Assembly: GCA_021399435.1 (NCBI GenBank)
Contig: JAJTUP010000139.1
Coordinates: 1 to 64,000, forward strand
Direction of reading: 5' to 3'
Origin: Diaporthe sp. PMI_573
Taxonomy: Eukaryota > Ascomycota > Sordariomycetes > Diaporthales > Diaporthaceae
DNA length: 64,000 nucleotides
Positions 42,263 to 52,445 of the stretch are shown in pieces. The position numbers and the translations under genes were made by a program. A model generated the notes under the pieces. It did no database searches, was not told the DNA's origin, and saw only the letters and a list, made by a program, of their open reading frames with translations. How positions within the stretch are numbered: position 1 is the first letter of the stretch; every line of letters begins with the position of its first letter.

Positions 42263-42531
42263 CGAAGGCATTCCTTACCTTTAGGTCACCCAGGCTCCAC
42301 GCCGTGCTTGACACTACACGTTCACAGATCTCTTTCAGCCTTGATATACAACGAGACATAACCCCCATTCAGTTACGGTCAAGGCGTACAGACATCAAAT
42401 TCCCACCCACTGCAGCTCGTGCATACATCTCATGTCACCATCAAACACAGATTCCCGCATTTATGTTCTTTAGTTTAACACTGGAGTCTCACATGTGCAT
42501 GTACCAGGACTCCAAACATCTCCTCAGCAAT

Positions 42532-42687
42532 CATGACTTCAAAGGCAGGAATTAAGCATTACTTTCCTACCGACAAGGCTATTGAGCCTACCTCGACCCC
42601 GTCAACTCCAGCTGTCTCGGAAACACCCACCATCCCGCCAGCACCCCCGGGGGCACCATCTGTCCCGGCGACGTGTCTGTACAGATA
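42532..42687 (+). pseudogene. Short N-terminal coding fragment facing the hAT fragment
   Basis: A frame from ATG 42532 reads a protein-like start (TSKAGIKHYFPTDKAIEP) and a Ser/Thr/Pro-rich linker, then ends at 42687 just inside the antisense hAT fragment. It resembles the N-terminal tails of fungal transposases. It appears to be the start of a second transposon gene joined head-on to the hAT remnant; the family is uncertain. Confidence 0.35.
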
Positions 42688-43388
42688 GAATTGATTCTGG
42701 AGAAACCTTCGTCGCTGCAGAGTTGCTGCATTTCTCCCCATATTAGCTTTCCCCAATTCTCCGCTGTATGTTGTTCTTCTCCCGTATCAAATGTTTTCCA
42801 GTAGAAGGCTGGGCCGTCTGGTAGTTGTACCGAAATATTCACAATCCTGTGGCCGGAAATATTGTTCGAGGCGTCAAATATGATATTGAACCATTCTGAG
42901 TCCCTGATACGTTTGAACACCTCGTCACGGATTTGCTGATAGAAGTCGGGGAGAATTCTGGTGATAGCAGCACGGCTAGGAGGCTTCCAGCCAGGCTTAA
43001 TGCGAGTGAAGAAATAATGCCAACGGCGGCTCTCGAAGAGGCTGAAGGTGCGGCCGCCAGCAATTACGGCGGCGGCGGCATCATAAGCGAGATTGTTGCT
43101 CTCGTCTCGCGAGATATGCTGAATCCCGACCTCAGTTATCCTCTTTTGTATAGTTTCAGAATATGAGGGGGGGCAGCCAGCCTTATCTCGAGCCTGGCGC
43201 TCTTGTTGCTGCTTGGCTTGCCATTCCTCACACGTAGCGAGATGCTCTTTCGGCCTCCCAACAGAGGTGGCTGCAAAGTCCTTCTGGCAGTGACGGCATC
43301 TGTATCGTTTGCTTTTCTTAGGGTCAGGGCGGCCGAGGCTGACGAACTGTTGCCAAACGAAGGCATCGTTAGATTTGGTGGGCGCCAT
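42588..43388 (-). pseudogene. hAT-like transposase with BED finger, C-terminally truncated
   Basis: Frame from ATG 43388, 266 codons. Residues ~1-60: BED zinc finger (YRCRHCQKDF, then HLATC). Residues ~95-240: the domain that precedes the catalytic core in BED/DUF659 hAT-like proteins (WHYFFTRIKPGWKPPSR, SEWFNIIFDASNNISGHRIVN). The similarity ends at about 42690 (CTDTS) and the last ~25 codons are unrelated, so the core and dimerisation region are gone. Upstream lie GTAC repeats and a CAGGGCTCCATGG end near 43637 that could be the element's terminal repeat. Confidence 0.7.
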
Positions 43389-43519
43389 CTTTTTAACAAT
43401 AGCTTCAATGAAGAGAGAATGTAACTACAGAGAGTACGTTGAGCTGTTCAGCCAGCAGAGTTTGTACGACCCCGCCGGGGGGCCACAGATTCCCTTTTTA
43501 GGAATATTGTGGACCCTCA

Positions 43520-43574
43520 TCGTACGTACGTGATACGTGTACGTACGGCACCCTGATAGTACATACGTACGTAC
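43520..43574. repeat. CGTACGTAC cluster
   Basis: Several overlapping (A/C)GTACGTAC words between the hAT-like gene start and its presumed terminus; likely subterminal repeats used for transposase binding. Confidence 0.6.
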
Positions 43575-43637
43575 AATGGCATAGTACGAAAAGTACAACA
43601 TCACTAGATTCCACACGTAACACCATGGAGCCCTGAT

Positions 43638-43820
43638 ATTCCATGCCTCCAATTCAACAGCACCAAACTCTCATTATTCTGGAAACTTATGGATTAATGT
43701 AGAGTCAGCCTTCGGCTGAATAAGGACAAGCCCGTTGCGAACTGGGAGAGGAGTGCTGCTGGAATGAAGGAAGATAGTGAGGGTTGGGTGTTTATTCCCT
43801 CGGCCGAGAATGTTATTTAC
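43638..43820. other. No gene seen
   Basis: Short spacer between the hAT-like remnant and the dioxygenase relic. Confidence 0.4.
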
Positions 43821-44182
43821 GGTTTTCCCAGGCAAGCTTCCCATCTCTGACCCAACAGGCGTCCTGCTGATAATAGACCCTAGGAGACATGATGCAGTAC
43901 ATGACCAACTCGGTCCTCCCCTCAACACTCCACAAGGTGGGGCTCAATACGAAAGAGAGGTTCGCCTTTGCTTACTTTCATGGGCCCAGCATTCAGACAG
44001 TCATTAAACCTCTTCCGGGGCATGAAGCCGGTCAGAGCCCAGAAGAGGGGATCCATTACGGGAAGCATTTCACCAACATGTTCATGAGGAACTCTCCCGA
44101 GCGCATCACTACTCACCGGTTGGTCGATGAGGGCCGGTACAAGTTGCTAGATACAGAGGCACTTCGAACCATGACTGGTTGA
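43821..44182 (+). pseudogene. 2-oxoglutarate/Fe(II) dioxygenase, C-terminal fragment
   Basis: The last ~97 codons of a plus-strand gene: LGDMMQYMTNSVLPSTLHKV (43882-43941), then TKERFAFAYFHGPS, KPLPG, GIHYGKHFTNMFMRN and a short tail to the stop at 44182. This is the end of the isopenicillin-N-synthase/ethylene-forming-enzyme type of oxygenase; the Arg/Ser substrate site and last iron ligand lie upstream and are not readable. The frame is lost before 43880. A decapitated gene. Related enzymes hydroxylate or cyclise small molecules or make ethylene; no activity can be inferred here. Confidence 0.7.
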
Positions 44183-44319
44183 GACAAGAGACATGAGACT
44201 TTGTTGCGCATCGATGTGATTTGGTAAAGAGTCTATTACGTCCGGTGCCTCTCACATCTGTGCTGCGGAGTGGACGTCAACTCCATTGAAAGAGTAGGTC
44301 TTTCTAGCCATAGATGTTG

Positions 44320-44499
44320 CTAGGTTATCGGTTCCAGCGCTTGGTTGATCCAAGCGAGTCTCTCAGCCATGTCAGCATCGACGTCTTCTCCGGTGACCAT
44401 ATACTGAAGAGCTCGAGCACGGCCAAGGAGTCGAACCAAGTAGTCAATACCGCCGGCGCTGGGAATAATACCTAGTTCGGGCCGCAGATCCAATGGCTA
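44320..44499 (-). pseudogene. Enoyl-CoA hydratase/isomerase (crotonase) fragment
   Basis: Too short for an ordinary gene call: 57 codons ending at a TAG at 44320-44322, preceded by an in-frame TAG at 44497-44499. It reads PELGIIPSAGGIDYL, then LLGRARALQYMVTGEDVDAD and AERLAWINQALEP. This is the crotonase segment from the GxxPGxGG loop region to the following helix; the catalytic oxyanion-hole residues upstream are missing. It lies antisense and within 150 bases of the dioxygenase relic. Confidence 0.65.
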
Positions 44500-44546
44500 C
44501 TTTGGCTGCGAAATGACAAGTAATGCGGGGGACAATAACGAATACA

Positions 44547-44590
44547 GTATGTGAGCCACAGATGCGTCTGATCCTGCTGACGTACTGCAG
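44547..44590 (+). other. Probable intron of the CorA-like fragment
   Basis: GTATGT donor, TGCTGAC branch site, CTGCAG acceptor, 44 nt. It joins unidentified upstream sequence to the frame beginning TWVYFETKHLEN. Confidence 0.4.
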
Positions 44591-45528
44591 ATACCTGGGT
44601 ATACTTTGAGACGAAGCACTTGGAAAATACCATGGTTTATGAGTGGGACAAGTTCAATGTCTTCGCGCGATGGCTCCCACTAACGCGACAAAGCGTGATC
44701 GTCCTGTTCGATGTTTGTGAGCCCGTCATGGAACGCGTTTCTGACCTTTTCCGAGGACTGGATTCCGCCTGCCCTGATGATCCATTCTGGGTACACACAC
44801 AACTGGCATCGGAGGTCGCACGCCGTGAGGATGCTGCTGTCTGGGCCGTGCGCGACCAGGTCAGGGCGATGGAGAAGGAGGAGATCCCCGCAGGCTGGCC
44901 GCGGCCAGACTACCGGCGCCTGCACGATATCGCCCGGCACGCCATCCATGTATCCGAGACGCTCAACGTTGCCAAGCAGACCATGAGCAGGATCGTAGCA
45001 GAGCATGATGCGTTCATGACAAGCGAGCTGGCTACTGACAGGAACGTCTCGCAAGGTGTGCAACACCGACTGCGCTTTGCGGAGAATATGATGTCCAGTC
45101 TGCAACGTCCGCAACCACCCTACCCCACCCCACCAGAGCCTTTCGTGGGGTGGGGTGGGCGGATGACTAAGGCGGAGTCTCGGTGGGTGGGCGTCCTTGG
45201 AGGAGAAGATCGACATACACAGAACAGCTGTGATCGGCGGAGCCAAATGGAACGGGTCTTACGTGCAAGGGTCGTATGTGCCCATGAGGGACGCCGAAAG
45301 AATTCTCCGCCACCTGGGGCTTCCGAGGGACTCACTTCAGGTATTGATTGTGCCGATCGATGGTCAAAGCTAGGCGACTATTTACTACTTCATTCCATTA
45401 CCGTACCAATTGATGATTCATTCACTGTCACCCGAAAACTGAATTTTTTCGGGTGTGGGGGGGGGGGGTTGGTTCGTCTCTTGCTCCTTCACATCGACCG
45501 CCGAGCACCCTACGCAAGAGCACCCTAG
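44591..45528 (+). pseudogene. CorA-like fungal protein fragment
   Basis: The plus frame (nominal ATG 44620, 302 codons) is convincing only to about 45105. It has EWDKFNVFARWLPL, QLASEVARREDAAVWAVRDQVR, DIARHAIHVSETLNVAKQTM, then QHRLRFAENMMSSLQ. In fungal CorA-like (Mg2+-transporter-like) proteins this helical region leads straight into two transmembrane helices at the C-terminus. Here the sequence switches to Pro/Gly-rich low complexity after MMSSLQ, so the membrane part is missing. Probably a broken gene whose tail is now random sequence. Confidence 0.5.
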
Positions 45529-47047
45529 GATCATTAATATAGGATCCAATATCCTCAATCTGAAATGTGTTATTAAAGGCCTTATCTGTGTTCTTGATTC
45601 CCAGCATCCGCGTCCCCGGCTCTCGGTAGGCGATATCAGCAGGTTTAGCAAATGATCGGGTGCCCCGGGTCCGGGATCCAGGCCTCAATCCACACCCCGG
45701 GATCTTGACTACACATAACATATTGGGACATAAAAGAACTTTAATGCACCAGTCTGATATCTCAATCCACTCCATTCAATCACGGCAATCTCCACACCGA
45801 ACCAGCAAATTAATATACGTATCTTCCTTGCAGCTGGACTGCTTGTTATTCCCGACTAGTATCATCCCGTCGCAAACCGTACCACGATAATGCCCTCCAG
45901 CGCTCAGAATATCACACGCTTTGGAAACTTCTACAGGAGCGGGGTCCTGAAGGATTTCTCTAGCGGCGTACAACAATATTCTAGTCACCACCGCGCAAGG
46001 CCACCAGCTCACACAATGGCCTCCCTTCAAGGTGAGCACGTGAGCCAAGAACATCAGAAACTATCTTTATCCCGCATCACGCCCAGAAAGCTAACCAGAT
46101 CCCCAACGCTACACAGGATTGGATCTCGGCCCTTTCGCATTCTCTGTCTCTCCAGATACAGGATTCGCACCCATTCCGCAGCAACCCCTTGGGCCGTGGA
46201 GTATGCACATATGCAGAGGTTCACCCTCGCTCTTGCAATCAGACTGATGTCTGGTGCACTGATTTGAATCAGGATGCGCCTATTATCAGGGGGGCGTCAT
46301 GACGAGGGAGGGAGAAATCGGGCGGTTTCGGTTTCCGTTGATGCAGTGCAATTCGGAGCGAGGCGCTAACTCCAGAGGACCGGATTGATACCGCGGCGAA
46401 GGCTGCTGGGTGAGGAGATAAGAAAAGTCTTGCTCGTAATTACCATTCCAAAGTTCATTACCGGCCAGGCTTGGTAGTGCTGGCCACTCCTGATTTTTTT
46501 TTCCCAAAGTATCCATCGTTAAGTCTAGATTTTGATGATAGAATGATATAGTAGGGTTTAATGGCGGCACCGTGAACCTTACACTTCCAGATGGACTGAA
46601 CGAGCTTGTCGCCATCACAGCAAATCCTGCGTCCGTGCTCCCAGCAGCGTTTAAGCCTGGACGAGCTGCAATGCCCTAGCTTACTGCCTGAGAGGCATGT
46701 TGCGAAATGCACGCACGTGACGTAAGCCGGCTAGTCGCTTACAGCACCTATCAAGCGGAGAATCTAAAGGTCGTAAAACCCCGCATCTGCCTGTTCGACG
46801 GAATCCAGTGTTGAGTCTCTTAACAAGTCCATCTCAAACCGATCCGGGCACGTTCTAGATCGAGCTGCACTTCAACATACTAAGCCATTCATCGTAAGTG
46901 ACGGCTTCATCTCACTCTGCCGTATTTCTCCTAAGCAATTTATTGATACAAGGACTCCACTAACAACGCCTCTGTAGCTAACACCCTCGAGACTCTCCTC
47001 CATCCAACGGACAACGCCAAGACGCTCCCATCGCCGTAGAAGCCAAA
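45529..47047. other. No confident gene
   Basis: Frames on both strands (for example 45428-45775 minus, 46286-46618 minus) lack known domains. The last 100 bases are the leader of the F-box gene. Confidence 0.4.
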
Positions 47048-48811
47048 ATGCATGACATTAGCACAAATCCACGACCAGATCAGCTGGCTCCAGAGTCTCT
47101 TTGCGGAGATGATATCGAATTCATAGCACACGTTATTGGAGAGCAGGCACCGGAGTTGGAGAAAAGAAATGAAATAGCCGCGCACCAGCTTTATGAATCT
47201 CTCCTTCCCGAGCTCAGTAGCCATCATTTCAGTGCGGATGCTCGACGTCTAGTACGAAAGGATTATATCACCAGGCTGCCTGACGAGGTTCTGATCGAGG
47301 TCTTTGAATACCTGAGAGGGGAATTCGACTTGGAGCGGGATAAATATCCCACCTCCGGTATCAATAACATCAAGACCCTTCGTCTGACATGCAGGCGATT
47401 CTCCGACGCCGGCTCTCATCTGCTCCTACACCATCTAGATGTTGCAATCACCACTCAATCACTCGAACATCTCGAAAGGGTCTCCCAGCACCCTACAATT
47501 TCTAAGGGTGTAGAAACACTGAAAATTCATGCAGCCTTCTACAATCCTGCTCCCGCAAGCAGCCTACGGGAATTCACTCGTCAATTTGTTGGAACATTGC
47601 ACGGGGATCAACACCAGGATTCTCATGAAATATGCCGTCATATGGACCCGTTCAGTCTCATATATCATACCGAGTCTTCCAGTTGGTCCAAGGATCGATG
47701 CCTGACACTTGCGTCCAATCTTATCAACAAGTTACGAAGCCGCATCGAAATTTTGTCGTCCTGCGACAAGTACCTTGAATCTGAGGTAATGCAACCAGAT
47801 GAGGATCCAAATATGGCCATATTGTGCCAGATTTACAGACAATACAGCCAGCTCTTTAGTGAGCAAAAGGCACTCCTGGAACACGGCACCTTCGTTAAAC
47901 GGGTTACTGAAGCGGTGGCAAGAATGCCAATGGTAACTGGGCTTTCTATCACCGACGAGGACTTCAGGTTATTAGATGTGATGCCCGAAGTTTCTGACCC
48001 GATTTATGCGTCCTTCCGAGAAAGACTCCTTACAACCTCATACTGGGCCCCTGGGGTGCTCTCGCAGCTGTCAAAGCAACCTGTTATGCTTCTCTACCAT
48101 TTGCCACTTGCAATAATCAAAGGAGGCATTCGACTGGCTCGATTACACATTGAACTGGAGCCGAGCAAAGAGCACAAGCTAAGACTCAGCAACGAGGAGG
48201 CTAGAGGTCTGGTTAGCGCAGGCGAACACCTGGAAGTCCTGGACATTAGCTGCCAAATGACCGTGCAAGCTTTTCGGAAAAGGCGATCTTCGAAACAGAC
48301 CAGTCTATGCGAGTTTGCATGTCTGTTCCTGAAAAGCAAAAGGCTGAGGTCTGTAAGTCTTCATTGCCATTCAGAGGCAGGACGACTTAGCGTACGTTAC
48401 AGTGCTGAACCATTGCTTGGGTTCCTTCCTTGGGCCAGCCTAAAGGAAATATCGCTGATTAGTCTTTCCATACATTATTATGAACTCAAGCCGCATATTG
48501 AGAAATTGGTCGGAGGAACCTGCATTTTTCTGGACAGAGTGTACTTGCTAAGCGGTACTTGGGTTGTCCTTCTGGATTTGCTCCGTGGGAAGGCCGACTG
48601 CAATTCAGTTGTGAGTCTGCCGGAAGGCAAGGAGGATCATGAGTCGGGAGATACTTTTTTAGAGTTGACTGAGGACTGGGAAGACTCTGATAATCCTGCT
48701 TCGGCATATGTTAGTGGCCGATCATCTGAGAATCCTTTACGGTCACTTCTAGTCCCAGACAGCACAGGACAAGACAATGCAGACACGGATGAAATGGACG
48801 AAGCGGAATGA
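47048..48811 (+). CDS. F-box protein
   Basis: Intact single-exon gene, 587 residues, ATG 47048 (CAAAATGCA context). An F-box lies at residues ~74-130: YITRLPDEVLIEVFEYLR, then a variable loop and LRLTCRRFSDAGSHLL. F-box proteins link a substrate to the SCF ubiquitin ligase through Skp1. The rest is typical of the large fungal F-box family: irregular leucine-rich segments (for example residues ~370-480) without a standard LRR pattern, and an acidic tail (TDEMDEAE). The substrate is unknown. It is free of the decay that affects its left neighbours and is one of the best-supported genes here. Confidence 0.85.
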   Translation: MHDISTNPRPDQLAPESLCGDDIEFIAHVIGEQAPELEKRNEIAAHQLYESLLPELSSHHFSADARRLVRKDYITRLPDEVLIEVFEYLRGEFDLERDKYPTSGINNIKTLRLTCRRFSDAGSHLLLHHLDVAITTQSLEHLERVSQHPTISKGVETLKIHAAFYNPAPASSLREFTRQFVGTLHGDQHQDSHEICRHMDPFSLIYHTESSSWSKDRCLTLASNLINKLRSRIEILSSCDKYLESEVMQPDEDPNMAILCQIYRQYSQLFSEQKALLEHGTFVKRVTEAVARMPMVTGLSITDEDFRLLDVMPEVSDPIYASFRERLLTTSYWAPGVLSQLSKQPVMLLYHLPLAIIKGGIRLARLHIELEPSKEHKLRLSNEEARGLVSAGEHLEVLDISCQMTVQAFRKRRSSKQTSLCEFACLFLKSKRLRSVSLHCHSEAGRLSVRYSAEPLLGFLPWASLKEISLISLSIHYYELKPHIEKLVGGTCIFLDRVYLLSGTWVVLLDLLRGKADCNSVVSLPEGKEDHESGDTFLELTEDWEDSDNPASAYVSGRSSENPLRSLLVPDSTGQDNADTDEMDEAE

Positions 48812-49558
48812 ATGGATGAGGCATAGTAGAGGGAAAATAGAGTCTAGAGCAACTGCTTCTCAACTTCTTCCATCGTGCTCGCGCGCATCGCGATAAGGAC
48901 CCTCTGCGGACTAGCAAAGATTGCAAATCGATCTATGGAAGTGGAGAGTAAGGAGGATTGCGCAATGTTGTTTTTTTTGTGTAGAACATACAAGTCTGGT
49001 CGATAGTGAGTAAACAGAGGAGCACATGTGGATGCAGATATGCGCAGGTGAGAAGGTCTCCTCCCCCAAAATCGAGCGGGCTCAGAACAATTACTAGTGC
49101 CACTTTGCCGTTTTGCTTTTCTTACAATATGTGCAGCACATTGCAAGTTGCTCCAACCATGTGCCTCTTTGGTACACTCATTTGCATTCCAAGGTGCCAA
49201 AACCGCGCTAGTGACACAAAAATGTCGCAGCACACCAAATTTACATGCAAACTGTCATTTGGATTTCCTCTACGAATATTGATCCAGGTCAGCAAGAACC
49301 GTCAGGACCGGGAAGATTCATTCGAGTAGCAGGAGGAGGGGTTAGGTGGCTTTAAAATCTGTTGTTATGCTCCCTCCAGAGTCCCTTGGTTAGGACTTCT
49401 CTTAAGCCTAGAAAACTCTCTATGTACAATTCTCGAAGACTGATATAAGGACACAATATATTGCTTCTTTGCGTATCTATAGACTCCGGAATTCCTAAAT
49501 TATGAACGTGCTTGACCGCAGCCCGTAGCGACGGGATGCAGAGCAGATACGCTACGGG
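48812..49558. other. No confident gene
   Basis: A 129-codon minus-strand frame at 48844-49233 begins near the F-box gene 3' end but shows no known domain. Confidence 0.35.
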
Positions 49559-49894
49559 ATGCAGTTCTCATCCATAGCCATTAGTCCAGTCACGACGCCC
49601 TGCTCATCAAGTAGATTTCCATCTTCCTGCTCGGGCACCGGTCGGTTCCGGAGCCGACAGGTTGTGAGAGAAGGCTATGAAAGCGGACATTGGAGTATTG
49701 TCGCTAGGCACTTGATATACGTTGGCAATGGTTTCAACCCTCGTCCTATTGATCGTCATATTAAGTAGGTCAAAGGGAACATAGTAGACTGGGACTCCCG
49801 GCTGGATGAAGTCTTCCATGGCGGCGAAAGGGCAAGCGTGCAGCAACTCCTCTGGGAGGTCAACGGGGTCGAACTTCAGTATCCACCGAACCAT
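49559..49894 (-). CDS. Uncharacterised gene fragment
   Basis: Minus-strand frame 49894-49607 reads a protein-like sequence (WILKFDPVDLPEELLHA, FIQPGVPVYYVPFDLLNMT, AFIAFSHNLS). Near 49630 a neighbouring frame gives a more natural ending (GNLLDEQGVVTGLMAMDEN) to a stop at about 49560, so one indel or a short intron may separate the two. Upstream at ~49937 there is a candidate acceptor (TTTTGCGACAG), suggesting that this is an internal exon. No family recognised. Confidence 0.35.
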
Positions 49895-50293
49895 ACCCAG
49901 GCTCTTTCGTCGGCCGTAGGCGACGAGTAGAGATCCTGTCGCAAAATATCACAGCATGTCGCACCTGTTCTTCACCAGCCAGAACTTCGGCTCCAGACAC
50001 GAGTCCGACCCCTGCACCCGGGGCTTACCGGCGCGATCAACGACGACTTTCGCGGGACCTCACGAACTATCACGAGCACATACCTCCGCTATTGTGGAAC
50101 TCCGTTGCATATATCTATATACGGGCTTCCGAAGCTCACTTTCTGTAGTCAAAAAACCGGTCAACTTGCTCTATTCGATATGCCATGCTCGGAATCGTGA
50201 TAGGAGGACTTTGACGCAAATCACACCGTGTCACGGTACACTCATTGCCACATTGTGGGCCGGGTACGTTACCCCACTTTAAATAATTCGCGG
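49895..50293. other. No gene seen
   Basis: May contain upstream exons of the 49.6-kb minus-strand gene; none could be defined. Confidence 0.35.
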
Positions 50294-50937
50294 TCAGTCA
50301 GCTATGACATTTTTTGCATCTAATTTGACGATGAAGCCCTTTCCATCATGATCTCTTGGTCTGCCCAGATAGCGGGTTAGATGATAGATGCTATCAAGCT
50401 CAAGTTGATCTGTGGCGTCTGGCAGCAGGGACTCGGTCTCCTTCCTCAGGGTGGTATCAGCCTGGTCCAGTTTGTCCAATATTCCTGAGTGTTTGCGGTC
50501 TGTGACACGGAGGGCCTGATTGAGAGTTACGATACTCTTTGTAAATCTCTGTGACCGGCTTAGTCACGCGGCGCTCCACAATCTCCTTCTCTTGCTTCAA
50601 CTGCTGCAGAGGTCCAAGAGTGCCGGCAATCGGGAAATGAGTTTTAGATTCCTCGGCGTCTCTCTTCAAATACTCGCTCCATTTATGCTCAAACACACTC
50701 TTTCTCTGTCAAAATAGAGTTAAATTTACATACACATGAAAGTCCGCCAAATAAGCAGATAGGCTGACACTCACTCGAAGCTGCAAAAAGTGCAGATTGG
50801 CGCGCCATACCGCCTGCGCAAAGGTTGTACCACGCTGGGGAGAAGAGGCCGGCAGGGATCGAGGTGATTTCCTCCAGATATGAGGATAGGGATGTCTTGT
50901 TGCCGATCGCGGCCCAATACCTGTTGTATAACTCCAC
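50294..50937 (-). pseudogene. Uncharacterised spliced gene with a frameshift
   Basis: Exon 1 (from ATG 50937) reads MELYNRYWAAIGNKTSL and AGLFSPAWYNLCAGGMARQ. An intron follows at about 50773-50704 (donor GTGAGT, acceptor TTTGACAG). Exon 2 continues VFEHKWSEYLKRDAEES, LQQLKQEKEIVE, VTKPVTEIYK (to ~50540). There the frame must slip by one base to go on as VTLNQALRVTDRKHSG, LDKLDQADTTLRKETESLLP and YHLTRYLGRPRD to the stop at 50294. The conserved look on both sides of the slip suggests a real protein with one indel (pseudogene or sequence error). No family recognised. Confidence 0.5.
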
Positions 50938-51747
50938 ACTGGACGGCGCAATTAATTCTTGCAGCGTCCAGCCTCTTGTGAACCAGCACGACTCGGCCAG
51001 TGAATCCGCGAACTCCTGCTATGGTGAGGAGATGTCGAAATTGCATTAAGATCTAACCGGCGGATTGTGTACCAATGAACACGGCCACGAGCGGAAGATC
51101 CTTTATAACAAAGGTTATGAAACAGCCCTAGTGAAGGTCCGGCCTAATTTGAGGCGGTAGGAAAAGGTGGTCTACGGCGCGAAGTCTAATATTTAAAGAT
51201 GTATAACCAAGATGTGAGACTTGGGTTTCTTTCCCATAAGGTTCATTTCAATACAGTATTTCATGGACCTTGGGGTCTGCTCTAGGTCATAGGTGTTTGG
51301 CGTTTACAGGAGGAGAGACCAACGAGACATATGTGTTGGGAATTGCTTTGGCGGCTTTCTTCTGGTGGCCCGTTGCGATTTGGGTGTCAGATCTCACGTA
51401 TAGAGCTGTTGACACAAAGTCTGTGCAGTTAGCAAGGTGGGCGTATGACAAGTAATCTATTTGGTACACTCGGCATATCACAATTCTGATACTCAAACGA
51501 CTAATAGAAGTAGGAGCCAGGGTTTGCACTTTCAGAAAAATTCTTGTACACTATTTGGAATAACTGATCGCCTAAGAGGTGTTATTTATAAATGTAAATT
51601 TAAAATTCTTACAATAAGCTTTTGAAATTTCGGCTATTTAAGGAGTATGACTATCTTTAATCACCGCCAGCCTTGCCGCTCTAAAATGCATTTCAGCTTA
51701 TTGACTCTAAGCAAGTTTCGAAGTAATACTTTACGGAAGCACTGTTT
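50938..51747. other. No gene seen
   Basis: AT-rich at 51.5-51.7 kb. Nothing recognised. Confidence 0.4.
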
Positions 51748-51847
51748 TTGTCAGATTATCACCCTTTTAGGTATATGGGACGTGTAATTATGGTCCAATT
51801 GATGGGGTGGCCACTGTGTGTATTGTGATGATGTCTTGTCTTGGTTC
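51748..51847 (-). repeat. Copia leader/LTR end, copy 2 (inverted)
   Basis: Reverse complement of 38758-38859 with few differences. No gag follows on the minus strand, so only the junction of LTR and leader survives. Confidence 0.75.
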
Positions 51848-52445
51848 TCTAGTGCGACCCCACCCGTTGGGGGGCTGGTTTTGTCATGACGGACATATTG
51901 ATGCCTCAGGCACACACCTCTTGGCTACCCGTCAGTTTTACTTGGACCTGCGCTCTACCGTGCATTGTCCCATCAGAAGAACGAGTCCGAACTCTGGCCA
52001 GGAATTTCCCATCATGGAACCAATAGCAGCATCGATCATAATTCCTGTACTGATATCCTCGAGCTTCGCTCATCCTTAGCATTTCGGTCCACAGCACCCG
52101 GCTCGTACAGTACTTCGAAACCGAATGTGTTTTTGGGTACTAATATGAGGGGGAAACAGTGAGGTTACACACAGGCTGGCATGAACCCCGCATTGCCACA
52201 CCTTGGCGTCCTCCCAAGCGAAGTAATCCACTTCAATACCATTGGATAAATGGCTTACATGGCGCGATACGTTTTCAATGGGCTGGTATTACTGTAGTCC
52301 GCCACTTGAATAATTCAATCTCTATATAAACTCAGCGGCCGCCGTACCGTCAGCGGCCCTCATAGCCTTAACAGCTGTTACTGAAAGGGATTCTATCATA
52401 TGGTCAGGTCAAGAAAACGAAAAGAATTTTGCTTTTGGACGCTTG
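51848..52445. other. No gene; promoter of the bZIP gene
   Basis: 52106-52136 repeats 16681-16711. The last ~300 bases, with CTATATAAA at 52321-52329, probably hold the bZIP promoter. Confidence 0.4.
52106..52136. repeat. 31-bp dispersed repeat, copy 2
   Basis: 29 of 31 positions match 16681-16711. Confidence 0.6.

Noticed and set aside
48844..49233. 129-codon minus-strand frame next to the F-box gene
   Set aside because: Composition is not protein-like and no domain is seen; probably 3' untranslated region and spacer.
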